Shown here piece after piece: positions 39,490 through 47,692 of a stretch of DNA of 64,000 nucleotides (positions are counted from its first letter, which is position 1; every line of letters starts with the position of its first letter). The DNA comes from VXYL01 sp965199945. GTDB lineage: Bacteria > Pseudomonadota > Gammaproteobacteria > Pseudomonadales > Azotimanducaceae. The stretch is taken from NCBI GenBank assembly GCA_965199945.1, contig OZ241354.1, positions 4,278,001 through 4,342,000 of the forward strand, in the 5' to 3' direction. The notes below the pieces were generated by a model. The model was not told the origin of the DNA. It was given only the letters and a program-made list of their open reading frames with translations, and made no database searches. The position numbers and the translations under genes were made by a program.

Positions 39490-40111
39490 TGGCGGCAGCC
39501 ATGAAGTCCGCGAGGCGCTGCGCGTCCTTGCTTCCGGCGGGGCCCTCGACGCCGCTCGCAACGTCCACCGCGTAGGGCCGCGTGGCGGCAATCGCCGTCG
39601 CCACGTTCTCGGCGTTCAGGCCGCCGGCGAGGATGAGCGGCCGGCGGCTGCGCGGCCAAGCGCTCCAGTCGAAGGTCCTGCCGGTGCCGCCCCGGCGTTC
39701 GGCGTCGAAGGCGTCCAGCAGGAAGGCGCTGGCGGCGGGGTGGCCGCGGCAGAGGGCGCCGAAATCGAAGTGCTCGCCCACGCCGGCGGCCTTGACGTAG
39801 GGCCGGCGGAACGCACCGCAGAAGGGCGCCGGCTCGTCGCCGTGGAATTGCAGGACGTCGAGCCGCGCACGTTTGATGGCCGCTTCCACCAATTCGGCCG
39901 GCGGGTCCACGAAGACCCCCGCGACGGCCACGAAGGGCGGCACCGCGGCGGCGATTTCAGCCGCTGTTTCCAAGTCCACGGCGCGCGGACTCGGCGGATG
40001 GAAGTTCAGACCCACCGCATCGGCCCCGGCCTGCGCCGCCAAGCGCGCGTCCCGAGGCGTCGTGATGCCGCAGATCTTCACGCGGACGCGGGATTTGGCC
40101 AAGGCCGCCAC
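39482..40111 (-). CDS. trpF: Phosphoribosylanthranilate isomerase
   Basis: TrpF performs the Amadori rearrangement in tryptophan synthesis. A (beta/alpha)8 barrel with VKICGITTPRDA (catalytic Cys), VGLNFHPPSPRAV, LDVLQFHGDE, FLLDAFD (general-acid Asp), LILAGGLNAENV and VDVASGVEGPAGSKD. At 209 residues it is normal. The start is GTG 40111; a TTG four codons in is possible. It sits 21 bp after truA, the pairing seen in pseudomonads. Confidence 0.95.
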   Translation of the reverse strand: MAALAKSRVRVKICGITTPRDARLAAQAGADAVGLNFHPPSPRAVDLETAAEIAAAVPPFVAVAGVFVDPPAELVEAAIKRARLDVLQFHGDEPAPFCGAFRRPYVKAAGVGEHFDFGALCRGHPAASAFLLDAFDAERRGGTGRTFDWSAWPRSRRPLILAGGLNAENVATAIAATRPYAVDVASGVEGPAGSKDAQRLADFMAAANG

Positions 40112-40132
40112 CGGATGCGAAAGAAACCGATT

Positions 40133-40933
40133 CTAGCAGCCAAGGTCGGCGAGCAACGGCGGCGCGCGGGGCGCGAGTTGCAGTTGCGCGTAGTCCGCGC
40201 CGACCAAGTAGAGGCCCGACGGCTTGGCGGTCGGCGGGGCGAGGGTTCGATCGCGAGAGTGCAGCAGCCGTTCCAGGGCGTCGTCGTCGAGGCGCCCCAT
40301 GCCGACCTCGCGCAGCGCGCCGGCGAGATTGCGCACCATGTGCAGCAGGAAGGCATTGGCGCGCACCTCGATTGCCACGTAGCCGTTGGCGCGCCGCACG
40401 CCGATGCGCATGATGCGGCGCCGCGGCGACTTCGCTTGGCAGGCGGCGGCGCGAAAGGCCGAGAAGTCGTGCTCGCCGAGCAGACGCTGGGCGGCGCGAT
40501 GCATGGCCGCTTCGTCGAGCGGTGCGCCGCCGTTCCATGCCACCAGGCCGCGGTGAATGATCGGCCGCGCGGCGGCGTCGCTGAAGACGTAGACGTAGCG
40601 CCGCGCCAAGGCGTCGAAGCGGGCGTGGAACGGCGCTGCGGGAATCTTCGCCCAGACGACGCCGAGCGCGTCCGGCGTCAAGCTGGAAACGCCGCGCCGC
40701 CAGGCATCGACCGAGCGCTCGGCGCTGGTCTCGAAGCTGACGACCTGCTGCGTGGCGTGAACGCCGGCGTCCGTGCGCCCGGCGGCGACCACGCGCACGG
40801 GTTCGTCGGCCACCCTTGTCAGCGCCGCCTCCAGGGATGCCTGCACGCTCGCCGCATGGCGTTGCCGCTGGAAGCCGTGGAAGGCGCCGCCGTCGTATTC
40901 CAGGCCCAACGCGACGGTGCGCGTCGCGCTCAC
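40133..40933 (-). CDS. truA: tRNA pseudouridine(38-40) synthase
   Basis: TruA makes pseudouridine at positions 38-40 of tRNA anticodon arms. The catalytic Asp is in VVAAGRTDAGVHATQQVVSF; the family motif ALGLEYDGGAFHGFQRQ starts the protein; FDALARRYVYVF and FLLHMVRNLAGAL follow. At 266 residues it is normal. The start is GTG 40933, 13 bp downstream of the ArsC-like gene. No other start lies before the conserved first strand. Confidence 0.96.
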   Translation of the reverse strand: MSATRTVALGLEYDGGAFHGFQRQRHAASVQASLEAALTRVADEPVRVVAAGRTDAGVHATQQVVSFETSAERSVDAWRRGVSSLTPDALGVVWAKIPAAPFHARFDALARRYVYVFSDAAARPIIHRGLVAWNGGAPLDEAAMHRAAQRLLGEHDFSAFRAAACQAKSPRRRIMRIGVRRANGYVAIEVRANAFLLHMVRNLAGALREVGMGRLDDDALERLLHSRDRTLAPPTAKPSGLYLVGADYAQLQLAPRAPPLLADLGC

Positions 40934-40946
40934 GGACGCAGGGCGC

Positions 40947-41300
40947 TCACAGCAGTTCTTCGATCTTCTCCGAGGGACGGGCGATCAGCGCCCGGTCGCC
41001 GCGCACGGCCACCGGCCGCTGCATGAGCTTCGGATGTTCGGCGAGCAGGCCGACCACGGCGTCTGCGCTGGCGCAGTCGGCGGCCTTGAGGCCGAGCTCG
41101 CGGAAGTGGGCGTCCTTGCGCACCAACTCGGCGGGCGGCTCGTCGATCATGCCGAGGATGCGCCGCAACGCGGTCTCGTCGAGCGGCGCCTTGAGGTATT
41201 CGACGACGTCGAAATCCGCAGCGCGCTCTTCAAGAATGGCCAAGGCCCCCCGCGACTTGCTGCACGCCGGGTTGTGGTAGAGAACGATGCGCTCGCTCAT
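40947..41300 (-). CDS. ArsC/YfgD-family reductase-like protein
   Basis: A 117-residue thioredoxin-fold protein of the glutaredoxin-linked arsenate reductase family. The active-site loop YHNPACSKSRGAL holds the nucleophilic Cys; the downstream Arg-rich segment LMQRPVAVRGDRALIARPSEK positions the anion. Close relatives such as YfgD are conserved where no arsenic operon exists, as here, so arsenate may not be the substrate. No arsB or arsR is in the window. It may be the first gene of the truA-trpFBA-folC operon. Confidence 0.88.
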   Translation of the reverse strand: MSERIVLYHNPACSKSRGALAILEERAADFDVVEYLKAPLDETALRRILGMIDEPPAELVRKDAHFRELGLKAADCASADAVVGLLAEHPKLMQRPVAVRGDRALIARPSEKIEELL

Positions 41301-41570
41301 GTGCTGGTACCTCCTGCTTGGGCTTGCGATGGATTGCGGCGAGTGTGCGGCGAGTATAGAGGCACCGCTCCTACCCCCGGCAGCGGCGGAATCGCAAGCC
41401 ACGCGGCGGCGATTTCGCACGTGGGCAATGGCGTTTGGCGCAAGAAACCCGCGTCCCGACCGACTTAGCATTTCCTCCGAAACCGTTCCGAGGCGAGATC
41501 TTTCGCCGCTTTCACATTCGCGCCTGGCGGCGCCGCAAGGCCGGCAACGCAAGGCGCGAAGGAGCCAGAG

Positions 41571-41580
41571 GAGGAGGAGA
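41571..41580 (+). promoter_or_regulatory. Strong ribosome binding site that fixes a TTG start
   Basis: GAGGAGGAGA precedes TTG 41581 directly, giving a strong GGAGG match about five bases before it. No ATG or GTG in this frame gives the conserved radC N-terminus, so this site sets the radC start. Confidence 0.75.
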
Positions 41581-42273
41581 TTGAAAGCCATTCAGAGTGC
41601 GCGGGTCGTCCACATGCCCTGCCGGGAGGGCCCCCGCGAACGCCTGCTGCGCACCGGCCCGGCAGCCCTGCGCGACACCGAACTGCTGGCGGTCCTGCTA
41701 GGCGCCGGCAGCGGCCGGCACAGCGCCATCGCGCTCGCCACCGGGCTGATCGAACGCTTCGGCGGCATCGCCGGCGTCCTCAGCCAGGACGCGGACACGC
41801 TCGCCGCCATGACCGGACTCGGCGCCGCCAAGGTCGCCGCGCTGGTCTCCGTGCCCGAGCTGCTCAAGCGCGCCGAACGCCCGGCCATCGAGCACAGGCC
41901 GGTGTGGTCCTGCGCGAAGCGGGTGCGGCGCCACATCGCCCTGCACCTCTCGTCCGTCAAGCAGGAGGTCTTCGGCGCGATCTTCCTCACGTCCCGCCAC
42001 CATCTGCTGGCCCAGGAGGACATGTTCTTCGGTTCCGTGGACCGCGCCTCGGTCTACCCCCGCGAGGTGATGAAGCGCTGCCTGCACCACAACGCGGCAG
42101 CCATCATCCTCTACCACAACCACCCGTCGGGCGTGCCGGAACCGAGCGAGATGGACAAGGACATCACGGCGCGGCTGGTCACGGTGCTGACCGAAATCGA
42201 CGTGGAGGTCATCGACCACGTGGTGGTCGGGGAGATGCACAACGTCTCCATGGCCGAGAAGGGAATGCTCTGA
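41581..42273 (+). CDS. radC: RadC-family (JAB1/MPN) protein
   Basis: A 230-residue RadC. The N-terminal helix-hairpin-helix region (GVLSQDADTLAAMTGLGAAKVAAL) is followed by the MPN metalloprotease-like domain with the zinc motif AIILYHNHPSGVPEPSEMDKDIT (His-x-His...Ser...Asp). RadC was linked to DNA repair in the past, but that role was withdrawn; the function remains unknown. TTG 41581 is supported by the strong RBS and gives the family start. An upstream extension to 41287 runs through the gap shared with the divergent ArsC-like gene and shows no conservation. Confidence 0.92.
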   Translation: MKAIQSARVVHMPCREGPRERLLRTGPAALRDTELLAVLLGAGSGRHSAIALATGLIERFGGIAGVLSQDADTLAAMTGLGAAKVAALVSVPELLKRAERPAIEHRPVWSCAKRVRRHIALHLSSVKQEVFGAIFLTSRHHLLAQEDMFFGSVDRASVYPREVMKRCLHHNAAAIILYHNHPSGVPEPSEMDKDITARLVTVLTEIDVEVIDHVVVGEMHNVSMAEKGML

Positions 42274-42373
42274 AGGCGCCAAGGCACCAGGATCAGGGTC
42301 GCCAGGCCATGCGCTTCCATTCGCGGTCGGCTGCGGTCACGATTGAGGCGACTGGGACGAGCCGAGCGCACAC

Positions 42374-43528
42374 ATGAAGATCACGGCCATCAAGACGTTC
42401 TGCTGCCACGGCGAGCGGCGCAAGTACTTCATCGTCAAGGTGGAGACGGACGCCGGCATCCACGGCCTCGGCGAAGTGGGCATCGGCAACTGGGGCGGCG
42501 CGGTCGACGCCGCCATCAAGCATCTGGCGGACATCGTGGTGGGCGCGGATCCCTTCGCCACCGAGCGCCTTTGGCAGCGCATGTTCCGCGCCAGCTTCTT
42601 CCCGGCGGACAAGGTCTACTGCTGCGCCATCAGCGCCATCGACATCGCCTTGTGGGACATCAAGGGCAAGGCGCTGGAGATGCCCGTGTACCGGCTGCTC
42701 GGCGGCCCGGTGCGCGACAAGGTCGCTTGCTATCCGCACGCCCAAGGGCGCAGCGCCGAGGAACTGGTGGCCAACTGCCAAGCGGCGGTCGCCGCCGGCT
42801 GGCGCTTCCTGCGCTGGCATCTGCCCGCCGAAGACGAGCAGGGCGCCCGTGTCGGAAGGCTGGACCCAAGGCGCGCGATTGCCGACGCCGTGGCACAGGC
42901 GAGCGCCGTTCGGGACGCCGTCGGCGACGCGGTGGAGATCTGCATCGACGTCCACACGCGGCTCGACACGGCGCGCGCCATCGAGCTGTGCGAGCGCTTG
43001 GCGCCGGTGCGTCCGTTCTTCATCGAGGATCCGCTGCGCTCGGAGAATCCGGCCAGCTACCGCACGCTGGCGCGGCACGTCGGCGCGCCCATCGCGGCCG
43101 GCGAACAGTGGGCGTCGAAGTGGGCCTTCCGGGAAGTCGTGGAAGAGGAACTGGTGCGCTACGCCCGCATCGACCTGTGCATCGTCGGCGGCCTCACCGA
43201 GGCGCTGAAGATCACCCACTGGTGCGAGACCCACTACATCGACATCGTGCCCCACAATCCGCTGGGGCCCGTGAGCGCGGCGGCCGGCGTCGCCCTGTGC
43301 ATGGCGTCCACCAACGTCGGCGTGCAGGAAATGCCGCAAGCCCCCGGCAGCTACGCGACGGACCTGTTCCCGGCGCAGCTGGATTGGGCGGACGGCTTCG
43401 CTTCGTGCCGCGACGTGCCCGGCCTCGGCGTCGAGTTCGACGAAGAGCTCGCCGCTTCCCGCCAAGCGCCGCTGAACGGCTGGCCGCCGCAGCTGGAGCG
43501 CCCGGACGGCGCCTTCACGAACTGGTAG
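42374..43528 (+). CDS. Mandelate racemase / sugar-acid dehydratase family protein
   Basis: A 384-residue enolase-superfamily enzyme. N-terminal capping domain with KITAIKTFCCHG, then a barrel whose metal ligands are visible: EICIDVHTRLD (Asp), RPFFIEDPLRSENP (Glu), GAPIAAGEQWASKW (Glu). The His of IDIVPHNPLGPVSAAA is the acid/base. The GEQ and PHNPLGP motifs place it nearest to galactonate/mannonate-type sugar-acid dehydratases. The exact substrate is not predictable. It is convergent with clpP and has no sugar-catabolic neighbours. Confidence 0.85.
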   Translation: MKITAIKTFCCHGERRKYFIVKVETDAGIHGLGEVGIGNWGGAVDAAIKHLADIVVGADPFATERLWQRMFRASFFPADKVYCCAISAIDIALWDIKGKALEMPVYRLLGGPVRDKVACYPHAQGRSAEELVANCQAAVAAGWRFLRWHLPAEDEQGARVGRLDPRRAIADAVAQASAVRDAVGDAVEICIDVHTRLDTARAIELCERLAPVRPFFIEDPLRSENPASYRTLARHVGAPIAAGEQWASKWAFREVVEEELVRYARIDLCIVGGLTEALKITHWCETHYIDIVPHNPLGPVSAAAGVALCMASTNVGVQEMPQAPGSYATDLFPAQLDWADGFASCRDVPGLGVEFDEELAASRQAPLNGWPPQLERPDGAFTNW

Positions 43529-43590
43529 CCAACGCCCGTGGCTTAAGCGCCGATGGATGCTGTGGCAACCGACGCGCAGTGCTGCTTGGG

Positions 43591-44331
43591 TTAGGTCTTC
43601 TTCCGAGTGCCCTTGCCGCTCTTGCCGCCTTTGTCGTCCTTGCCGCCCTTCCCGTCGCCGTCGGGATACTTCACCGTGTCCACCAGGCCGTATTCGCACG
43701 CTTCCTCTGGGCTCATCCAGTAGTCGCGGTCGGTGTCTTCGGCGATGCGCGTCGTGGACTGCCCGGTGTGCCGCGCCAGAATGTCGTTCAGCTGCTGGCG
43801 CATGGCGAGGATTTCGCGGGCTTGGATTTCGATGTCCGCGGCGACGCCTCGGGAACCGCCCGAGGGCTGGTGGAGCATCATGCGCGAGTTGGGCAGGGCA
43901 TAGCGCTTGCCCTTGGTGCCGGCGGCCAGCAGGAAGGCGCCCATGCTCGCCGCCTGGCCGATGCACCATGTGGCGATGTCGCAGTTCACGAGCTGCATGG
44001 TGTCGTAGATGGAAAGGCCGGAGCTCACGGCGCCGCCGGGCGAGTTGATGTAGAGGTGGATGTCGGCCTCGGCGTTCTCCGAGGCCAGATAGAGCAGCTG
44101 GGCGATCACCAGGCTCGCCACGTTGTCTTCCACCGGCCCCACCAGAAACACGATGCGGTTGCTGAGGAGGCGCGAGTAGATGTCGTAGGCGCGTTCGCCG
44201 CGCGCGCTCTGCTCGACGACCATCGGCACCAAGGCCAGGCCCTGGGGCGAGGTGTCGAAGCCGGCCCGCAGGCCATGCGCGATCGGCGGGCGATGCGGGA
44301 AGTCGTCGTTCAATGGTGGCTCCTTTGCCAT
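43591..44331 (-). CDS. clpP: ATP-dependent Clp protease proteolytic subunit
   Basis: ClpP forms the double-ring chamber that degrades substrates fed by ClpX or ClpA. Catalytic Ser129 is in CIGQAASMGAFLL, His154 in MMLHQPSGG, and the Asp in IAEDTDRDYWM. At 246 residues it exceeds the usual 195-210: residues 224-246 form a Gly/Lys/Asp tail (DGDGKGGKDDKGGKSGKG) absent from normal ClpP. The N-terminus also carries about 25 extra residues. It follows tig by 19 bp, but the gene after it is convergent, so the usual clpX and lon are not downstream. Confidence 0.95.
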   Translation of the reverse strand: MAKEPPLNDDFPHRPPIAHGLRAGFDTSPQGLALVPMVVEQSARGERAYDIYSRLLSNRIVFLVGPVEDNVASLVIAQLLYLASENAEADIHLYINSPGGAVSSGLSIYDTMQLVNCDIATWCIGQAASMGAFLLAAGTKGKRYALPNSRMMLHQPSGGSRGVAADIEIQAREILAMRQQLNDILARHTGQSTTRIAEDTDRDYWMSPEEACEYGLVDTVKYPDGDGKGGKDDKGGKSGKGTRKKT

Positions 44332-44350
44332 GCGTGTGGTGTGCCTTGCG

Positions 44351-45985
44351 TCAGCCGTTGCGGCTGCCGCCGAAGAAGCGCCGCAGCCGGCCGGCAAGCT
44401 TGCGCCCCGCGGTCGGCGCTGTTGCGTCTTTCGCGGCCGCAGTTTCAGCGGCAGAGGAAGGCGCGGTTTCGGCGGCGCTCTCCGCCGCGCTTTCGGGCGC
44501 GTCTTCCACCGGCGCCGGCGGCAACGGCGCATTGGCCACGACATCGGTGTAGGGCATTTCCACCGTCTGCACCGTGGCGGCCTCCAGAACCTGCTCCGCC
44601 ACCTGCTCGCGCAGCACGTCGAACTCGATCTCGCGCAGCCGGTCTTCGTCGCTGTAGAGGTAGCGGCGGACTTCCGCCGGCTGTTCGTAGCCGCTCGCCA
44701 TCTCGTCGATTCGGGCAGTGACCCGCGCGGCATCCGCGCTGAGCGACTGCTCGCGGGCAATCGCCCGCACCACCAGCACTTGACGCACCTCGTCCTCGGC
44801 GTTCTCGCGCAGTGGGTCTTCCATCGATTGCGGCCAGAAGCCGAACACCGCCGCGATGCGCTGCTTGGCCGCCGCCAATTCTCCTTCCACGAGCACGTTC
44901 GGCAGCGCGAACTCGTGTGCCGAGGCAAGCGTGGCCAAAACTTCGCGGCGCTTGGCGCGACGCATCGCCGCGTCGAGCTCGACCTCCATCCGGGTGCGCA
45001 CGGCGGCGCGGAACGCCGCCATTCGGTCGCCTTCCTGGGCGACGTCGAACCAATCGAAGAAGGCGTCGTCGAGTTCCGGCAATTGCGGTTCTTCGACCCG
45101 GTGCAGGGTCACGGTGGCGATGGCCTGGCGCGTCTTCGGTTCGTCGCTTGCCTCGGACGGCGGCAAGGCTTCTGGCACCGCGACCTCGGCTTCCGGCGCT
45201 GGGGCTTGTTCTGCCTCGGCGTCTTCCCGATGGCCGGCGTCGGCGGAAGCAACGCGACCCTCGGACTGCCCGTGGTCGTCCTCGTCGTCTTGGTCGTTCG
45301 CGGGGTCTTGGCTTGCCGAGTCGCCGGGCGTCCGTTCCGGCGCTGGAACGGTCATGGGAAACGCCCGCGTCTCGCCGGCGGACATGCCGACGAGCGACTT
45401 CGTGCGGTCGTCGTCGGCCTCTTCGAGAACGAACGCGCGCTGTTCCCACTTGTCGAGCGTCTCGCCAGCGGCTTCCACCGACTGGTCCAGCAGAACCCGA
45501 TCGCCCATCTGCGCTGGCCGCTCGACGGCAAGCCACTCGATCCGCTGTTCGCGCAGGTGCTCGACGGTTCGGTCGATGTCCGCTTCTTCGATTGCCGTCT
45601 TGGGAACGCGCACCACCAAGGTGTCGAAGGGGACGAGCTCGAACTCCGGGAAGATCTCGAAGGTGGCCGTGTATTCGAGGTCCTTGCCGTCGGCCATGGT
45701 GATGATGTCGATGGTCGCCGAGCCGGCCGGCGAGAGCGCCTCGGCCTGCATCGCGTCCTCGAAGGTCTTCTGCACCAATGCCGAGCCGACTTCGGCCAGC
45801 AGCTTGCTGCCGAAGCGCTGCCGCACCACCTTGAGCGGCACTTTGCCGGGGCGGAAACCGGGCAGCTTGAGGTCTGTCGCGGTGCTTCGCAGGCGGGCGT
45901 CGAATGCCTCGGACAGGTTGCCGGCCGGCACGGAGACCGTCACCTTGCGCTCGAGGCCGTTGGTCGTCTCTACCGATTGCCGCAT
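44351..45985 (-). CDS. tig: Trigger factor (ribosome-associated chaperone and PPIase)
   Basis: Trigger factor binds the ribosome exit tunnel and shields nascent chains. The ribosome-binding N-domain is evident (LKLPGFRPGKVPLKVVRQRFG). At 544 residues it is about 110 longer than the usual 430-450. Two additions explain that: an acidic, low-complexity insert (about residues 220-285, DPANDQDDEDDHGQSEG and PAPEAEVAVPE) inside the PPIase domain, and an Ala/Glu-rich C-terminal extension ending RLRRFFGGSRNG. The PPIase active-site region is therefore split and may be poorly active. ATG 45985 lies 46 bp after tRNA-His, the usual neighbour. Confidence 0.93.
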   Translation of the reverse strand: MRQSVETTNGLERKVTVSVPAGNLSEAFDARLRSTATDLKLPGFRPGKVPLKVVRQRFGSKLLAEVGSALVQKTFEDAMQAEALSPAGSATIDIITMADGKDLEYTATFEIFPEFELVPFDTLVVRVPKTAIEEADIDRTVEHLREQRIEWLAVERPAQMGDRVLLDQSVEAAGETLDKWEQRAFVLEEADDDRTKSLVGMSAGETRAFPMTVPAPERTPGDSASQDPANDQDDEDDHGQSEGRVASADAGHREDAEAEQAPAPEAEVAVPEALPPSEASDEPKTRQAIATVTLHRVEEPQLPELDDAFFDWFDVAQEGDRMAAFRAAVRTRMEVELDAAMRRAKRREVLATLASAHEFALPNVLVEGELAAAKQRIAAVFGFWPQSMEDPLRENAEDEVRQVLVVRAIAREQSLSADAARVTARIDEMASGYEQPAEVRRYLYSDEDRLREIEFDVLREQVAEQVLEAATVQTVEMPYTDVVANAPLPPAPVEDAPESAAESAAETAPSSAAETAAAKDATAPTAGRKLAGRLRRFFGGSRNG

Positions 45986-46031
45986 GCGTGAATCGTGTCC
46001 AAGGGCGACATCGCCGCGATGTCCTAAGGGT

Positions 46032-46108
46032 TGGGGTGGATGATGGGACTCGAACCCACGACGACCGGATCCACAATCCGGGGCTCTACCAGCTGAGCTA
46101 CACCCACC
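46032..46108 (-). tRNA. tRNA-His (anticodon GTG)
   Basis: The minus strand reads GGTGGGTGTAGCTCAGCTGG at the 5' end, a GTG anticodon in GGATTGTGGATCC, T-arm GGGTTCGAGTCCC and the encoded CCA. A 77-nt tRNA with the extra G-1 opposite C73 expected of tRNA-His. It closely matches the E. coli molecule. Confidence 0.97.
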
Positions 46109-46211
46109 GTCGGTGAACGGGATTCTACACCTTCGCACACGTTGCGGACACGCTGGCGCGCCAGCTTCCACAGGCTCGCAACCGGCGCCAAACAGCCCCA
46201 GGCCAAGACGC

Positions 46212-46287
46212 TGGCGCGCCCGGAAGGGCTCGAACCTTCAACCCTCGGCTTAGAAGGCCGATGCTCTATCCGTTGAGCTACGGGCGC
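46212..46287 (-). tRNA. tRNA-Arg (anticodon TCT)
   Basis: Minus strand: GCGCCCGTAGCTCAACGGAT at the 5' end, anticodon loop CCTTCTAAG giving TCT, T-arm GGTTCGAGCC and encoded CCA. It decodes AGA/AGG. The sequence matches the gammaproteobacterial tRNA-Arg(UCU) well. It is the middle gene of a three-tRNA cluster. Confidence 0.96.
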
Positions 46288-46298
46288 TCATGATCGTC

Positions 46299-46375
<77 letters not shown>

Positions 46376-46587
46376 CATACGCATCGTCGACGCCGGCGCA
46401 CCATACCGCCGAAGGCGGCTCGGCGTCAATTCGTGTACCCGGTGCGGCTGCCGCTCGCGCCCGGCCCTCCACGGAGGCCATCCGATTCCCGGCGGATTGT
46501 GGCAAAGTGCTTGCGTACGCGATGCGGCGAGTCGAGCGTCGAGACGCATCGCCGTCCGGCGCTTTGCCACCAAAGAGAGGAGGAAGC

Positions 46588-47658
46588 ATGGCCAAAGCAA
46601 TCTCACCCAGCGACGGCCCGGTCGCCGTGACCGGCGCGAGCGGCTACATCGGTTCGTGGATCGTGCGCGATTGCGTCGAGCAGGGCTACGAAGTGCGCGC
46701 CTGCGTGCGCGACCTGGATCGCCCGGAGAAGGTGGATCACCTCGCGGCGTTGAACCAGGCCGGGCTGCGCGGCAGCGTTGCGCTGCACGCCGGCGACCTC
46801 TTCGAGCGGGGCAGCTACGACGACGCCTTCGACGGCTGCTGCGCGGTGATCCACGCCGGCGCGACGGTCGGCTACAACCGCGAGACGCCGCAGCAGGTCT
46901 ACGACGGCTGCTTCACCGAGGTGCAGCACGTCCTCGAATCCGCGCGCAAGGGCGGGGCGCTGCGCCGCTTCGTCTTCACCAGTTCTTTCGCCGCGGTCGG
47001 GCATCCACGGCCAGAGGGCTACGTGTTCACCGAGAAGGACTGGTGCGGCGACAACGTCGAGGCGTACCGCGGGCGCTGGAGCGAAGACCGCATTCCCGAG
47101 AACCGCGACCTCGCCTACGCCATGGCCAAGGCCAACGCCGAGCGCATGCTCTACGAAGCCGCCGAGGAAGACGGCGGCTTCGACGCCATGGCCATCCTGC
47201 CGCTGCACGTCATCGGCCCGCTGATGTGCGCGAACCACGACCAAGGCTGGAGCTGGCAGAACTGCATCCGCTACATGATGCAGGGCAAGGCGTACAGGAA
47301 ATCCCGCGGCGGGCGCATGTTGTGGAACAACGTGGACGTGCGCGACACCGCCCGCGCCCACCGCCTCTGCGCCGAGAGCGCGAAGGCAAAGAACGGCTCG
47401 CGCTACATCCTGAGCGCCGCCGACCGCAGCGGCGAACTCTTCACTTGGGAATTGCAGGCCCGGCTGCGCGAGCTGTACCCGGCGGTGCAGCCAATCGGCG
47501 GCGAAGAGATGGACGGCGACCGACCTGCCGCGCACACCTACGACTCGCCGCGTTCCTACTGCCTGCTGGCGAAGCAGGAACTCGGCTTGCAGACCTACGC
47601 CATCGACGAGACGCTGCGCGCCACCGTCGATTCGTACTACGCCTTGGGAATCCTGTAG
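46588..47658 (+). CDS. NAD(P)-dependent epimerase/reductase (extended SDR)
   Basis: A 356-residue Rossmann-fold oxidoreductase. The cofactor loop is VTGASGYIGSWIV; the catalytic pair is in YAMAKANAERML (Tyr-x-x-x-Lys); a Ser of FVFTSSFAAVG is the third member. The overall pattern resembles the dihydroflavonol-reductase-like and 3-beta-HSD-like branch. Substrate unknown. The start ATG 46588 follows GAGAGGAGGA, a strong RBS. It is divergent from the tRNA cluster. Confidence 0.88.
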   Translation: MAKAISPSDGPVAVTGASGYIGSWIVRDCVEQGYEVRACVRDLDRPEKVDHLAALNQAGLRGSVALHAGDLFERGSYDDAFDGCCAVIHAGATVGYNRETPQQVYDGCFTEVQHVLESARKGGALRRFVFTSSFAAVGHPRPEGYVFTEKDWCGDNVEAYRGRWSEDRIPENRDLAYAMAKANAERMLYEAAEEDGGFDAMAILPLHVIGPLMCANHDQGWSWQNCIRYMMQGKAYRKSRGGRMLWNNVDVRDTARAHRLCAESAKAKNGSRYILSAADRSGELFTWELQARLRELYPAVQPIGGEEMDGDRPAAHTYDSPRSYCLLAKQELGLQTYAIDETLRATVDSYYALGIL

Positions 47659-47692
47659 GCCGCTGTGGCGGACGCAGCAAGCGCCGCGTCCG

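Noticed and set aside
40947..41300. Arsenic resistance operon
   Set aside because: Only an ArsC-like gene is present; no arsR, arsB or acr3 is nearby, and the context is housekeeping.
46149..46220. A 13-bp direct repeat, ACGCTGGCGCGCC, beside and at the 3' end of tRNA-Arg, like an attachment-site remnant
   Set aside because: Only 13 bp, no integrase or island follows, and the left copy is mostly a palindrome (GCTGGCGCGCCAGC).
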